Shown here piece after piece: positions 43,552 to 52,600 of a stretch of 64,000 nt of DNA; position 1 is the first letter of the stretch; every line of letters starts with the position of its first letter. A model generated the notes under the pieces. That model was given only the letters and a program-made list of their open reading frames with translations. It was not told the origin of the DNA and searched no databases. Both the position numbers and the translations under genes were made by a program. The DNA comes from Hymenobacter radiodurans (GTDB lineage: Bacteria; Bacteroidota; Bacteroidia; Cytophagales; Hymenobacteraceae): NCBI RefSeq assembly GCF_004355185.1, contig NZ_CP037922.1, positions 4,434,001 through 4,498,000 on the forward strand, read 5' to 3'.

Positions 43552-46107
43552 ATGGAAAAATCTCCCGCCGCAGACCCCAGCAAAGCCGGCCAGACGCATG
43601 AGCAAACCGCCCAGGACAACGTGCCCAAAAGCGGGGAGCGCTCCGACCAAGGCGAAGCACCCGCACCCGACCATTACAACCCTGAAGGACAGTTGAACAA
43701 GGAAGAAGAACATATCCCAGCTCCCGAAACAGCCCGCGCCAAATACCTGTTTCCCATCTTGGCCCAGCCCGTCGAGACGCTCACCGGCCTGAAGCTGGAG
43801 GAGCGCATGAAAGTAGCGGCGGGCGTGACGGCCGTGATCAAGTCCATGCAGTTTAGCTGGAGCGAGGGCGGCGTAAACCGAGGTAGCCGCGGGCTGCTCA
43901 AGATGAACCAGAAGGACGGTTTCGACTGCTCCAGCTGCGCCTGGCCCGACCCGGATGATCATCGCTCAGTAGCTGAGTTCTGCGAGAATGGCGCCAAAGC
44001 TACCGCCTCCGACGCCGACGATAAAGCCGCTGGCCCTGAGTTCTTTGCCAAGCATAGCCTCGCCGACCTCTCGCGCATGACCGACCGCGACCAGAACAAC
44101 GCTGGCCGCCTTACGCACCCGCTGGTGAAGCGCCCCGGCGGCACGCACTACGAGCCCATTGAGTGGCCCGAAGCGTTCCAGATTATTGGCCGCGAATTGA
44201 ACGCGCTGGCGTCGCCGGATGAGGCGGCGTTCTATACCTCGGGCAAAGTGCCCAACGAGCCAGCTTTTCTGTTTCAGCTTTTTGTGCGCGAGTTTGGCAC
44301 CAACAACCTGCCCGACTGCTCCAATATGTGCCACGAGAGCAGTGGCTCGGCCCTCAGCCCCACGCTGGGCTTGGGCAAAGGCTCCGTCACGCTCAACGAC
44401 TTATATGAGGCCGAGGTCATTCTGATTATCGGTCAGAACCCCGGCACCAACCATCCGCGTATGCTCACGGCTTTGCAAAAGGCGAAGCGCAATGGAGCCA
44501 AAATCATCAGCGTCAATCCGTTGATCGAAGCGGGCCTGAACCACTTCAAAAACCCGCAGGATTTCATGAATCCGGTACGGGCGCTGGGTGCGCTCATGGG
44601 CGACGGCACCCAGATTACCGACGTATACTTGCAGGTGCGCGTGGATGGCGACATGGCCCTACTGCGCGGCCTGATGAAGCATTTGTTTGAGGCCGAAGAC
44701 CGCAACCCCGGCCAGGTAATCGACCGCCCTTTCATAGCCGAGTTCACCACGGGCTTCGAATCGTTTGAGCAGAACATTCGCAACACCAGCTGGCAGGAAA
44801 TTGAGGAGATCAGCGGTATTACCCGCGCTGAATTGCTGGAAGCGGCCAACCTCATTGCCAACAAGCAAAAGATTATCACCTGCTGGGCCATGGGCGTCAC
44901 ACAGCAGCGGAAAGGCGTCGAAACCATTCAGGAAATCGTCAATCTGCAATTGATGAAGGGCGCCATTGGCAAGCCGGGCGCGGGCACTTGTCCGGTGCGC
45001 GGCCACTCCAACGTGCAGGGCGACCGGACGATGGGCATCTGGGAAAAGCCGCATAAGAATTTCCTGGATGCACTGGAAAAGGAATTCGGCTTCTCACCAC
45101 CCCGCGAACAAGGGCTGGATACGGTAGAAACCATTAAGGCAATGGTGCTGGGCAAAATCAAGGTATACTTCAGTCTGGGGGGCAATTTGCTGGCCGCCGG
45201 CCCTGATACCGAGCTGATTGCCGAAGGCATGCGCAAGCAGAAGCTGACCGTATTTGTGGGTACCAAGCTCAACCGTGGCCACCTCGTAACCGGTGAAACC
45301 AGCCTGCTGCTGCCCTGCTTCACTCACCTGGATATCGACATGCAGAAGTCGGGACACCAGATGACGTCCTGCGAGAATTCTATGGGCGTGGTGAGCCAGA
45401 ACAAAGGCATACTAGTACCGCTGGATGGGCAGATGCTGAGCGAAGTAGCCATCATCAGCGGTATGGCCATTGCTACCCTCGGCAACCGTACGAAAGTGGA
45501 TTGGGTGGCCATGACCCAGAATTACGATAACATCCGCAACCACATTGCCCGCGTAATTCCGGGCTTCGAGGATTTCAACGAGAAGCTACGGCGCCCGGGG
45601 GGCTTTTATTTGCCCAACGGCCCCCGCGAGCGCAAGTTCACAACGCAGAATGGCAAGGCTAACTTCACCACTACTACGCTGGACAAGTATCAACTTGAGC
45701 CTGACCAGCTGGTGCTGATGACGGTACGCAGCCACGACCAGTTCAACACGACCATTTACGAATACAACGACCGTTACCGCGGCGTCTACAATGAGCGGCG
45801 TGTGCTGTTCATGAACAAGGCCGACATGGCTGCCCGCAACATCAAAGCCAAGGACCTCATCGATATCACCAGCCACTACCAAGGCGAGCAGCGTACGGTA
45901 GAGAAGTTTGTGGCCGTACCCTACGATATTCCGAAGGGCAACGTTTGCGCTTACTTCCCCGAGGCCAACCCGCTGGTGCCCATCGAAAGCGTAGCCAAAG
46001 TGAGCAATACCCCTACTTCTAAGTACGTGGTAGTGACGGTGGTGCCTGCTGCTGTTTCCAACGGTGATTCCGAAAGAGCCATGAAGCGCGTAGCCGTGGA
46101 AGCGTAA
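43552..46107 (+). CDS. FdhF/YdeP-family molybdopterin oxidoreductase
   Basis: The 851 residues form a bis-MGD oxidoreductase. After a charged N-terminal tail of about 60 residues, it has 'QKDGFDCSSCAWPDPD', then 'EAAFYTSGKVPNEPAF', NLPDCSNMCHESSG, 'EAEVILIIGQNPGTNHPRM', 'CPVRGHSNVQGDRTMGI', and a C-terminal dinucleotide-binding barrel ('LVLMTVRSHDQFNTTIYEYN'). These match the YdeP-like branch, which carries at most an atypical N-terminal iron-sulfur site. The natural substrate of this branch is not established. FdhD upstream and the Moco genes nearby are its likely maturation apparatus. Confidence 0.88.
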   Translation: MEKSPAADPSKAGQTHEQTAQDNVPKSGERSDQGEAPAPDHYNPEGQLNKEEEHIPAPETARAKYLFPILAQPVETLTGLKLEERMKVAAGVTAVIKSMQFSWSEGGVNRGSRGLLKMNQKDGFDCSSCAWPDPDDHRSVAEFCENGAKATASDADDKAAGPEFFAKHSLADLSRMTDRDQNNAGRLTHPLVKRPGGTHYEPIEWPEAFQIIGRELNALASPDEAAFYTSGKVPNEPAFLFQLFVREFGTNNLPDCSNMCHESSGSALSPTLGLGKGSVTLNDLYEAEVILIIGQNPGTNHPRMLTALQKAKRNGAKIISVNPLIEAGLNHFKNPQDFMNPVRALGALMGDGTQITDVYLQVRVDGDMALLRGLMKHLFEAEDRNPGQVIDRPFIAEFTTGFESFEQNIRNTSWQEIEEISGITRAELLEAANLIANKQKIITCWAMGVTQQRKGVETIQEIVNLQLMKGAIGKPGAGTCPVRGHSNVQGDRTMGIWEKPHKNFLDALEKEFGFSPPREQGLDTVETIKAMVLGKIKVYFSLGGNLLAAGPDTELIAEGMRKQKLTVFVGTKLNRGHLVTGETSLLLPCFTHLDIDMQKSGHQMTSCENSMGVVSQNKGILVPLDGQMLSEVAIISGMAIATLGNRTKVDWVAMTQNYDNIRNHIARVIPGFEDFNEKLRRPGGFYLPNGPRERKFTTQNGKANFTTTTLDKYQLEPDQLVLMTVRSHDQFNTTIYEYNDRYRGVYNERRVLFMNKADMAARNIKAKDLIDITSHYQGEQRTVEKFVAVPYDIPKGNVCAYFPEANPLVPIESVAKVSNTPTSKYVVVTVVPAAVSNGDSERAMKRVAVEA

Positions 46108-46171
46108 GCTTTCGCAGAATGAAAAGCCCCCCAGACCAAGATCTGGGGGGCTTTTCATTCTGCGAAAGCTT
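46106..46171. terminator. Perfect 30-bp palindromic bidirectional terminator
   Basis: The left arm 46106-46135 and right arm 46142-46171 are exact complements with a 6-base loop. The centre of each arm is GAAAAGCCCCCCAGA or its complement. The left arm includes the last two bases of the fdhF-like stop codon. It separates this gene from the convergent XRE regulator gene. Confidence 0.9.
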
Positions 46172-46193
46172 TAGGTAATGGGGAGTGAGAATG

Positions 46194-46397
46194 TCACTCC
46201 ACGAACTCCAGAATATCTCCCGGCTGGCAGTTCAGGGCCTGACAAATAGCCTCAAGCGTACTGAAGCGGATGGCCTTTGCCTTGCCGGTTTTTAGTACGG
46301 AGAGATTGGATAATGTTAGATTAACTTTTTCGGAAAGCTCATTCAAAGACATTTTACGCCTGGCCATCATCACGTCCAAATTCACAACTATGGGCAT
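46194..46397 (-). CDS. XRE-family helix-turn-helix regulator (YozG-like)
   Basis: The 67-residue protein is a single helix-turn-helix: 'VVNLDVMMARRKMSLNELSE', then KVNLTLSNLSVLKTGKAKAI and 'STLEAICQALNCQPGDILEF'. This is the Cro/C1-type YozG group. It follows the DUF2975 gene with a 3-base gap on the same strand. The pair is common in bacteria, with the regulator probably controlling the membrane partner. Confidence 0.9.
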   Translation of the reverse strand: MPIVVNLDVMMARRKMSLNELSEKVNLTLSNLSVLKTGKAKAIRFSTLEAICQALNCQPGDILEFVE

Positions 46398-46400
46398 ACG

Positions 46401-46928
46401 TCAGACGGTTAGCTCATTTTCGGCCTGAAACTCAACCCCACGCTTAAATACCTGCGCTACGATAAACAGCACGCCGGCCAGAAACAAGAACTCACTGCTG
46501 CCCCAATCTTGCTGCACCGCCACGCCTTTTTTGATTAGCCAGTCGCTGTAGCCGTTGGCCACCAGCGCCACTACCCCCGTCCGGAGCGCGACGTGGCTAA
46601 TTTCCGTTATCAACAAGGAAACGTTGGCATCAAACGGACGCGTGAAATCGAATCGCGAAAAGATCTTGATAACCAAGTAAGCGATATAAGCTTTCAAGCC
46701 CGATAAGGCAATCATAAACGACACCACAGAGACATAGTGGCGGGTGTCGAGTTGGTAAAGAGTATACAGGTCGAGTTCCGAGTAGAGGTTTCGCGCCCCT
46801 TCCGGATTTACAAACAGGCTTACCAAAAGTGCGATGAGCAACGCCATGCTTTTGATACACAGGCCGATAAATATCACCCAGAACACTACATGCACGGTGT
46901 TCAGAATAAACTTGTCTTTTGCTTCCAT
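46401..46928 (-). CDS. DUF2975 membrane protein
   Basis: A 175-residue protein with four hydrophobic helices (VVFWVIFIGLCIKSMALLIA; 'VVSFMIALSGLKAYIAYLVI'; 'ALRTGVVALVANGYSDWL'; 'FLFLAGVLFIVAQVFKRG'). 'FSRFDFTRPFDANVS' and 'QVFKRGVEFQAENELTV' are typical of DUF2975. It is paired with the adjacent XRE regulator. The biochemical function is not known. Confidence 0.85.
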   Translation of the reverse strand: MEAKDKFILNTVHVVFWVIFIGLCIKSMALLIALLVSLFVNPEGARNLYSELDLYTLYQLDTRHYVSVVSFMIALSGLKAYIAYLVIKIFSRFDFTRPFDANVSLLITEISHVALRTGVVALVANGYSDWLIKKGVAVQQDWGSSEFLFLAGVLFIVAQVFKRGVEFQAENELTV

Positions 46929-47052
46929 GAGTGTTTGAATAAAAGTTTACACACAAATTACAATAAAAATTTATTGATAAACAATAAATATAAAATCTAC
47001 TTTCATTCGCTTTCACTCAGTTTCCCAACACCAATACATAGTTGGAGAGAGC

Positions 47053-47092
47053 CCAAAAAAGCCCCCCGATGCGCATCGGGGGGCTTTTTTGG
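47053..47092. terminator. 40-base perfect palindrome, terminator made of two G6 motifs
   Basis: CCAAAAAAGCCCCCCGATGC is followed without spacer by its exact complement GCATCGGGGGGCTTTTTTGG. It lies just after the tamL stop (minus strand) and would end transcription in either direction. Confidence 0.88.
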
Positions 47093-47118
47093 CTCTTCGC
47101 AAGCAAATGTTTACTATA

Positions 47119-49443
47119 CTAGAATGGATAGCCAATACCAATATTTAAGCGCACTGCCTTAAAGCCAGAGTCCAGCTTGTTGTACTCGTCGCCATTCTGG
47201 GTCTGAAAAGCACCGTTCTCAAACGGATATACCAGCGGGTAGGCTGCATCGAAGCGAATAACGAAGAACTGCACATCGATGCGGATACCGGCACCGGCAC
47301 CAACGGCTAATTCTCTGAAGAAGCTATTGAACTTGAACTGACCGTTTTTACCGTCGGGCTGACCGTTTGCGTCGAAGGTAGGGCGGTCCGGGTCGGCGTT
47401 GATCAGCCAGATATTACCCGCGTCGACAAACAGCGCACCTTTCACGTAAGGAAACAAGTCGTGGCGGTATTCGATGTTGGCTTCCAGGCGCATATCGCCC
47501 ACCTGGTCGTAGAAGGCGTTTACATCTTCCGGGTCCTGCGCCCGATACGTGCCTGGCCCCACGCCCCGCGCCGCGAAGGCCCGCACGCTGTTGGGGCCGC
47601 CAATACCGTACTGCTTCAGGTAGGGCAGCACGCTGGAGTTCTTGTAAGGCACACCCACCCCAATCAGTAGCCGCGTAGCAAACCGGTTGCCGCTGGTAGC
47701 ATCGGGCGACACGCGGTAGTAGTTGCGGAACTCCAGATTGACTTTGGTGTACTGCGAAAACTCCTGACCAAACAGCTCGTAGTTGCCCTGCTCGTTTCGC
47801 GGAGCCCCTTTGGTGCTTTGCAGCAGGTAAGCCAAGTTGCCGGCCAGCTCAATGCCGCTGTTGAAATAGATCTGGTTGCGACGCTGCTCCAGCACCTGCT
47901 GGTTGTAGGTATAGCTGTAGTTGCTGCCCAGAATAAACTGCTGGCGGAAGCTGTTGGCCAAGAAAGGACGCTCCTCTAGCAACCGATCAAATTCAGCATC
48001 GGTGTTGGCCAGGCGCAGGTACTGTACGTCGATGGGTTGCAGCTGCTGCTCATTGGTCACCTTGGTTTTCCAGCTGTAGCCATAGCCCACGTTGAACACA
48101 TCCTGCTGGAAGAAATTGGTGCGCAGCACATACTTGTAGCCCGCATTGAAGAAGGTGCGGGGCTGAAAATCCGAGTTGACTAAGCGAATGTTGAAGGGCG
48201 GCGTAATCAGGCGCGGCACCAACAGTTGGGCATCCACCCCGATGGTAGTGGAGGTCACGCCCGACTGGATACCATTACCAGTTTCAAACGAGGCTCGCCC
48301 ATTAATCGTCAGCTGTTCGGCCCCGCGCAGGGCGGAGCGGTTGCGGAACTGCACCACAATACCCGGCCCGGTGAAGATGTTGGACACGTTCATCTGCAAC
48401 TCCGCCCGCAGCGACTTTTTGGGTACCTGCGTCATGCGCACCAAGGAGTTGAGACGGCCGTAACCACCCGAATCAGGCTGGTTCGCAGAACGGTACCGGA
48501 TGTCCACAAACTTGAACGTACCCAGGCTCATCAACCGGCTTAGCGTCTGGTCGGAGCGGCGACGACGATAGATGCTATCGGGGTAAATAAAGGTGGCGTT
48601 GGTAATGGCTTTCGCCTTGAATACTTTCTCGTCGGGGAAGTAGCGGTAGCCCCGAAACATGATTGGCTCCTTCGCTCCTTCGGTCGTATCAGAAAGAGTA
48701 TAATCGGTGTCCAGCGTCACCCGGTTGAGCACATAAGGCTTGGCAGCCTGCGGCGGAATCGTGCCTTTGATTTTCAGATAGACGTTTGCCTCATTATCCA
48801 AGGTGCTATCTACCTGAAACAGAATATAATCGGGGTTGAAGTAATAAAATCCCTGATTTTTGAGCGCCGCGTCGATGCGCACGCGTTCGTTAATCATGGT
48901 TTGCAGGTTGTACGGGTCGCCCACTTTCAGCAGGGAGTTCGGCTCCGTGGCCCGAATGGCACGATCAAGGAGCGTGTCACGGTCGGGAAAGTGGATTTCC
49001 TTAATCAAATAGGGCTTGCCCACGGTGGCCACGTAGTCAACGGAGGCGGTATTGTCCTTTACCTTCACCTTGCTGCTGACCGCGGGCTTAAAGTAGCCGT
49101 TGTTGTACAAGCGGTTGGTCATCAGGCCCTTCACAGTGTTGGTGTCCACGACGCTCAGTAGTACGGGCTCTTCGCCGTATTTATTGGCCAGCCACTTGCC
49201 TAAGCCCTTGGTTTTGCCCTCGCCCATATGCCAGAAATAGAGCTTAGGCCGCAACCCCAGAATGGAGCTATTGGGTTTGGGCGTAATCACCGATTCCAGC
49301 TCTGTTGTGAGCACCGATTCGTTCGGAATTGCGCTTTCCGACTTGATAGTGACCGTGCTGCCCGTGTAGAGCTTACTGCCTTCCGGGATAAACTTGGTAC
49401 CGGAACAGCTGGCTAGCAGCAAAGCGAGCACCAGCAACGGCAA
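47119..49443 (-). CDS. tamL: Omp85-family outer-membrane lipoprotein (TamL-like)
   Basis: About 774 residues. The N-terminus has a lipoprotein signal (LLVLALLLASC), which distinguishes the Bacteroidota TamL from ordinary TamA. POTRA-like repeats follow (about 25-300; 'PYLIKEIHFPDRDTLLDRAI', 'KIKGTIPPQAAKPYVLNRVT'). A C-terminal surface-antigen barrel contains 'YGIGGPNSVRAFAARGVGPG' and ends IGIGYPF. The visible start is TTG at 49443 with a poor n-region. Five G at 49452-49456, if six, would open an upstream frame with 'LLSFKKAPQRRLPLLVLA', a better signal, from a GTG near 49499. TamB is encoded just upstream. Confidence 0.85.
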   Translation of the reverse strand: MPLLVLALLLASCSGTKFIPEGSKLYTGSTVTIKSESAIPNESVLTTELESVITPKPNSSILGLRPKLYFWHMGEGKTKGLGKWLANKYGEEPVLLSVVDTNTVKGLMTNRLYNNGYFKPAVSSKVKVKDNTASVDYVATVGKPYLIKEIHFPDRDTLLDRAIRATEPNSLLKVGDPYNLQTMINERVRIDAALKNQGFYYFNPDYILFQVDSTLDNEANVYLKIKGTIPPQAAKPYVLNRVTLDTDYTLSDTTEGAKEPIMFRGYRYFPDEKVFKAKAITNATFIYPDSIYRRRRSDQTLSRLMSLGTFKFVDIRYRSANQPDSGGYGRLNSLVRMTQVPKKSLRAELQMNVSNIFTGPGIVVQFRNRSALRGAEQLTINGRASFETGNGIQSGVTSTTIGVDAQLLVPRLITPPFNIRLVNSDFQPRTFFNAGYKYVLRTNFFQQDVFNVGYGYSWKTKVTNEQQLQPIDVQYLRLANTDAEFDRLLEERPFLANSFRQQFILGSNYSYTYNQQVLEQRRNQIYFNSGIELAGNLAYLLQSTKGAPRNEQGNYELFGQEFSQYTKVNLEFRNYYRVSPDATSGNRFATRLLIGVGVPYKNSSVLPYLKQYGIGGPNSVRAFAARGVGPGTYRAQDPEDVNAFYDQVGDMRLEANIEYRHDLFPYVKGALFVDAGNIWLINADPDRPTFDANGQPDGKNGQFKFNSFFRELAVGAGAGIRIDVQFFVIRFDAAYPLVYPFENGAFQTQNGDEYNKLDSGFKAVRLNIGIGYPF

Positions 49444-49534
49444 CCGGCGCTGGGGGCTTTTTTGAAGGAAAGTAGAAAGGTGTAAGTCGGAGAAAGCACG
49501 GAGTAATGTTGATGTTGAATGCTAGTAACTAGAA

Positions 49535-49617
49535 CGTCATGCCGAGCATCGCGCACGAGGTTATCTAATTAGTAATCCTGCGTCTGCACGCGAGATGCTT
49601 CGCGGCACTCGGCAGGA
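49535..49617. repeat. REP-like palindromic repeat, copy D (diverged)
   Basis: The right half CACGCGAGATGCTTCGC matches the other copies. The left half is shortened (CGTCATGCCGAGCATCGCGC), and the outer arms GTCATGCCGAG and CTCGGCAGGAC pair imperfectly. It lies between tamB and tamL. Confidence 0.7.
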
Positions 49618-49635
49618 CAATTTTAACCTATAGAA

Positions 49636-52600
49636 TTACCGGCCCGAAGTCGTCTGGCGCCTCGCCAGGCGTCCGGCTTCGCGTCGGGGCGTAGCTACGG
49701 TTTGCACCGTGTCTTTAACAGCTTTTTCTTCTTGCTTTTCGCGTTTACGGTTTTGCTTGCGCTCTACTTTTACGTCTTTGTCGATGCCTTGAAATAAGTC
49801 AGCCAGGGTCTTGTAGTCGCGTTGGAAGATGAGCGATGCCCCGTTGCGCACGTACTGCCCATCGATGTCGCCGTAGGCGTTGTTACGATAAGCGCGCAGA
49901 CGCAGGCGGCCATTGGCCAGAATATCATATTCGATGCTCACGTCGCCGGCAAAATTGCTCACGCTTTGCTGCCCGCTGGAAGCTTGGTTGCCACCGGCCA
50001 ACGGCACATCAGTACCCAGGCGCACCGTCACGCGGTCGTTGAAGAGCTGGCGGCGCACGGCTACGTTCAGATCGGTGCGCGTTTTTTCGGAGCCCGAGGA
50101 GAAATCGGCCTGTGAATTCACGCCTAGCTCCACGCCCAAATTAGATAAGTAGCTACCTGTGAGCTTATTGAGCTGCGAAGTAAGCACCTGACTGGCGCTA
50201 CCCCGCAACTGCTCCGCCACCAAACTACCCCCACTCGACTCGAACGGATTGGCAGCCAAGAAGCGCTCTAGGACCAGCAGCGAAAACACCTGCTTATTCA
50301 ATTCGTCGGATTGGCTGGGCTGGCGCAACTGAGCCAGACGGTTTTCAATCTGAGGGCGCAGCTGGGTACGAGTATCCTCGGGAAGTTGGATATCGAAGCT
50401 GATAATGGGCTTGAGCAGGTCGCCGTTTACTTTCAGCAGCACCTCAAAGGGCAACTGGTTGCGGCCAATCGTCTGCAAACTCTCATCGGCTTCGCCCTGG
50501 CCGGCCAATAGCTCAGCGGGGGCCGTTTTTACATTGAATATGGCCGTCACATTGGTTTGTGCATTATACGGGTCGCCGCTCCACACAATGGAGCTACCCT
50601 GGGCAATTTCGAATTCCCGCGACGCCAAGTCGTAAAGCGACATAGCGTACTTACCCTCCGTCACGTCTAAGCGGCCGCTGAGCGTAATAGTGCCCGCCGG
50701 GTCTATAGCAGTATTCAGCGTGCCCGCGGCCCGCACCTTCAGGTTGTCGCCGGATGCTTGGTCGATAATAATGGTGAAGGGCGTTTCATCGGTCACGGTC
50801 ACGACGGCGGCAATGTCAAACCCTTCTGCCGTCTGGGCCGAATCGACGGGCGCCTGGCGAGCCAGCATGGTATCGAGCGGCGCGCTGAGGTCAATGAATT
50901 CCACAATTCCCTCCCGCTCCACGGCTACGGCCTCGTCGTTGGGCACCGCCACCGTCAGATTGGAGCCTTCCACCACGGTAGCCGTGGTGCGAATGCGTGG
51001 CAGTGCGAGGTCGCCGGTAATGCGCGTGTCCGAATCGACCAGCAGCTTACCGTAAAATATTTCGTTGTCGCGCTGGGTGCTTTGCACGGCCAGGAAGTCA
51101 TTGGTCACGGCCCGTAGCTGAAAGCGGTAATCATCAATGTAGTTCTTGGTGTACACGTAGCCGTTGATTTCGGCCTTATTATTCAGTGAATCGAGGATGG
51201 TAAAGTCCTGAAACTTGATACCCTGCTCATCGAAGGTCAGGCTCTCGTTGGGCAGCGTAAAGGGGGCCCCAAGTTGGGTTAGCGTAAAGCCGGCGTCGTT
51301 GGTATTGAGCGTACCGCGCAGCTGGGGGGCATTTGTGGTCCCCTTCACCGTAAACTGCCCCGTGAGGTAGCCGGTCATTTCCTTTACTTCGCCGAGCGCA
51401 AACGGCTCAGCCGTATTCAGATTGAGACGAGCCACGTTGATAGCCATATCCAACGCACCAGCCGCCAAGTAGTAACCAGTGGCTCGTACTTCGTTGTTGT
51501 TGGGGCCACCCGTCAGGCGAGCATCTACCTGATAACGGTCGGCGGTGGGGTTGGTCGCATTCAACGATAAGTCACCGATAATCGACTTGTTGTAGGCCAA
51601 GCTGCTCAGCGTCATATCGGCGGTAAAGGCTTGGCGCGGCTGGCCTATGCTTCGCACTACCGCCTGCCCGTTGAGCGTACCGCCTACCAGCGAGTCCTGC
51701 AAGCCGCCCGCTACGGCCAGCATATTCAAGTCGAGGTTGCCCAAGCGCGCCTGCAGCGGATATTCAGCCCCCGGCAGCGTCTGCAATTCAATAAATTGCT
51801 GACCCTGACTCAGGCGTACATTATCGGCTCGGATGGCACCCGAAGCCAGGGTGTAGCGCACCTCGTTGTTGAGCGCTACCGTCCACTTCTGGTTGTTTAC
51901 TACCAAGTTTTCGTCGAAGCTGAACGCATACGCATCGCCCTGGTTTAGCACTTGCAGCACTCCCGCCAGATTCAGCAATTGATTGTTGTCTGATTCACCA
52001 ACACGCACATTGGTAGCCACTTTATTGTTGGCCACGTTGCCCGTTATGCTGGGGTTGGGCAGGCGCAGACTGGTATCCTGGCTAGCCTGGCGCATGCGCA
52101 GTGCGTAATCCAGCTTTTGAGGGTCAGAAGCAATGGTGAGCTGCGTGGAATCGAGCCGGTAGCCATCGTAAATGATGACCGGAATACGGCTATTCAATGT
52201 CAGGTTAGCATCCCGGCTGTCAAAGCCGCCGGTCAGGTTAAAGGGCGAAATCTTCGTTAAGCCTGGCACCAGCGCCGAAATCGGGCGGGGCTCCAGCACG
52301 CGCACATCGAAAGTGAAGTTGCGCGCCGGACCACCCGCTACGTAGCGCACATCGGGGAGGTCGAAGTAGCGGTCGATGTGTTGCTGAAGTACCGTTGCTA
52401 AGTCGCCCAGCGGCGTGTTGCCGTCTAGCTTCACCGTAAAAATATCGGAGGTCACGTCTACCGCGGAGCGGCCGGGCTGCTGCACGATTTTGCCTTCCAG
52501 CACTCCAAAAGCAAAGGGCTGATTATCGCGCACCACGACCACATTTTGTCCCGAGAACGTACCGTTGATCGAGTTCGCATCGGCTCCGCTGAGGTTGGCC

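Noticed and set aside
6064-49635. The ~100-nt palindromes as CRISPR leaders or small RNA genes
   Set aside because: They occur as single dispersed copies with inverted arms and no array; the REP-like reading is simpler.
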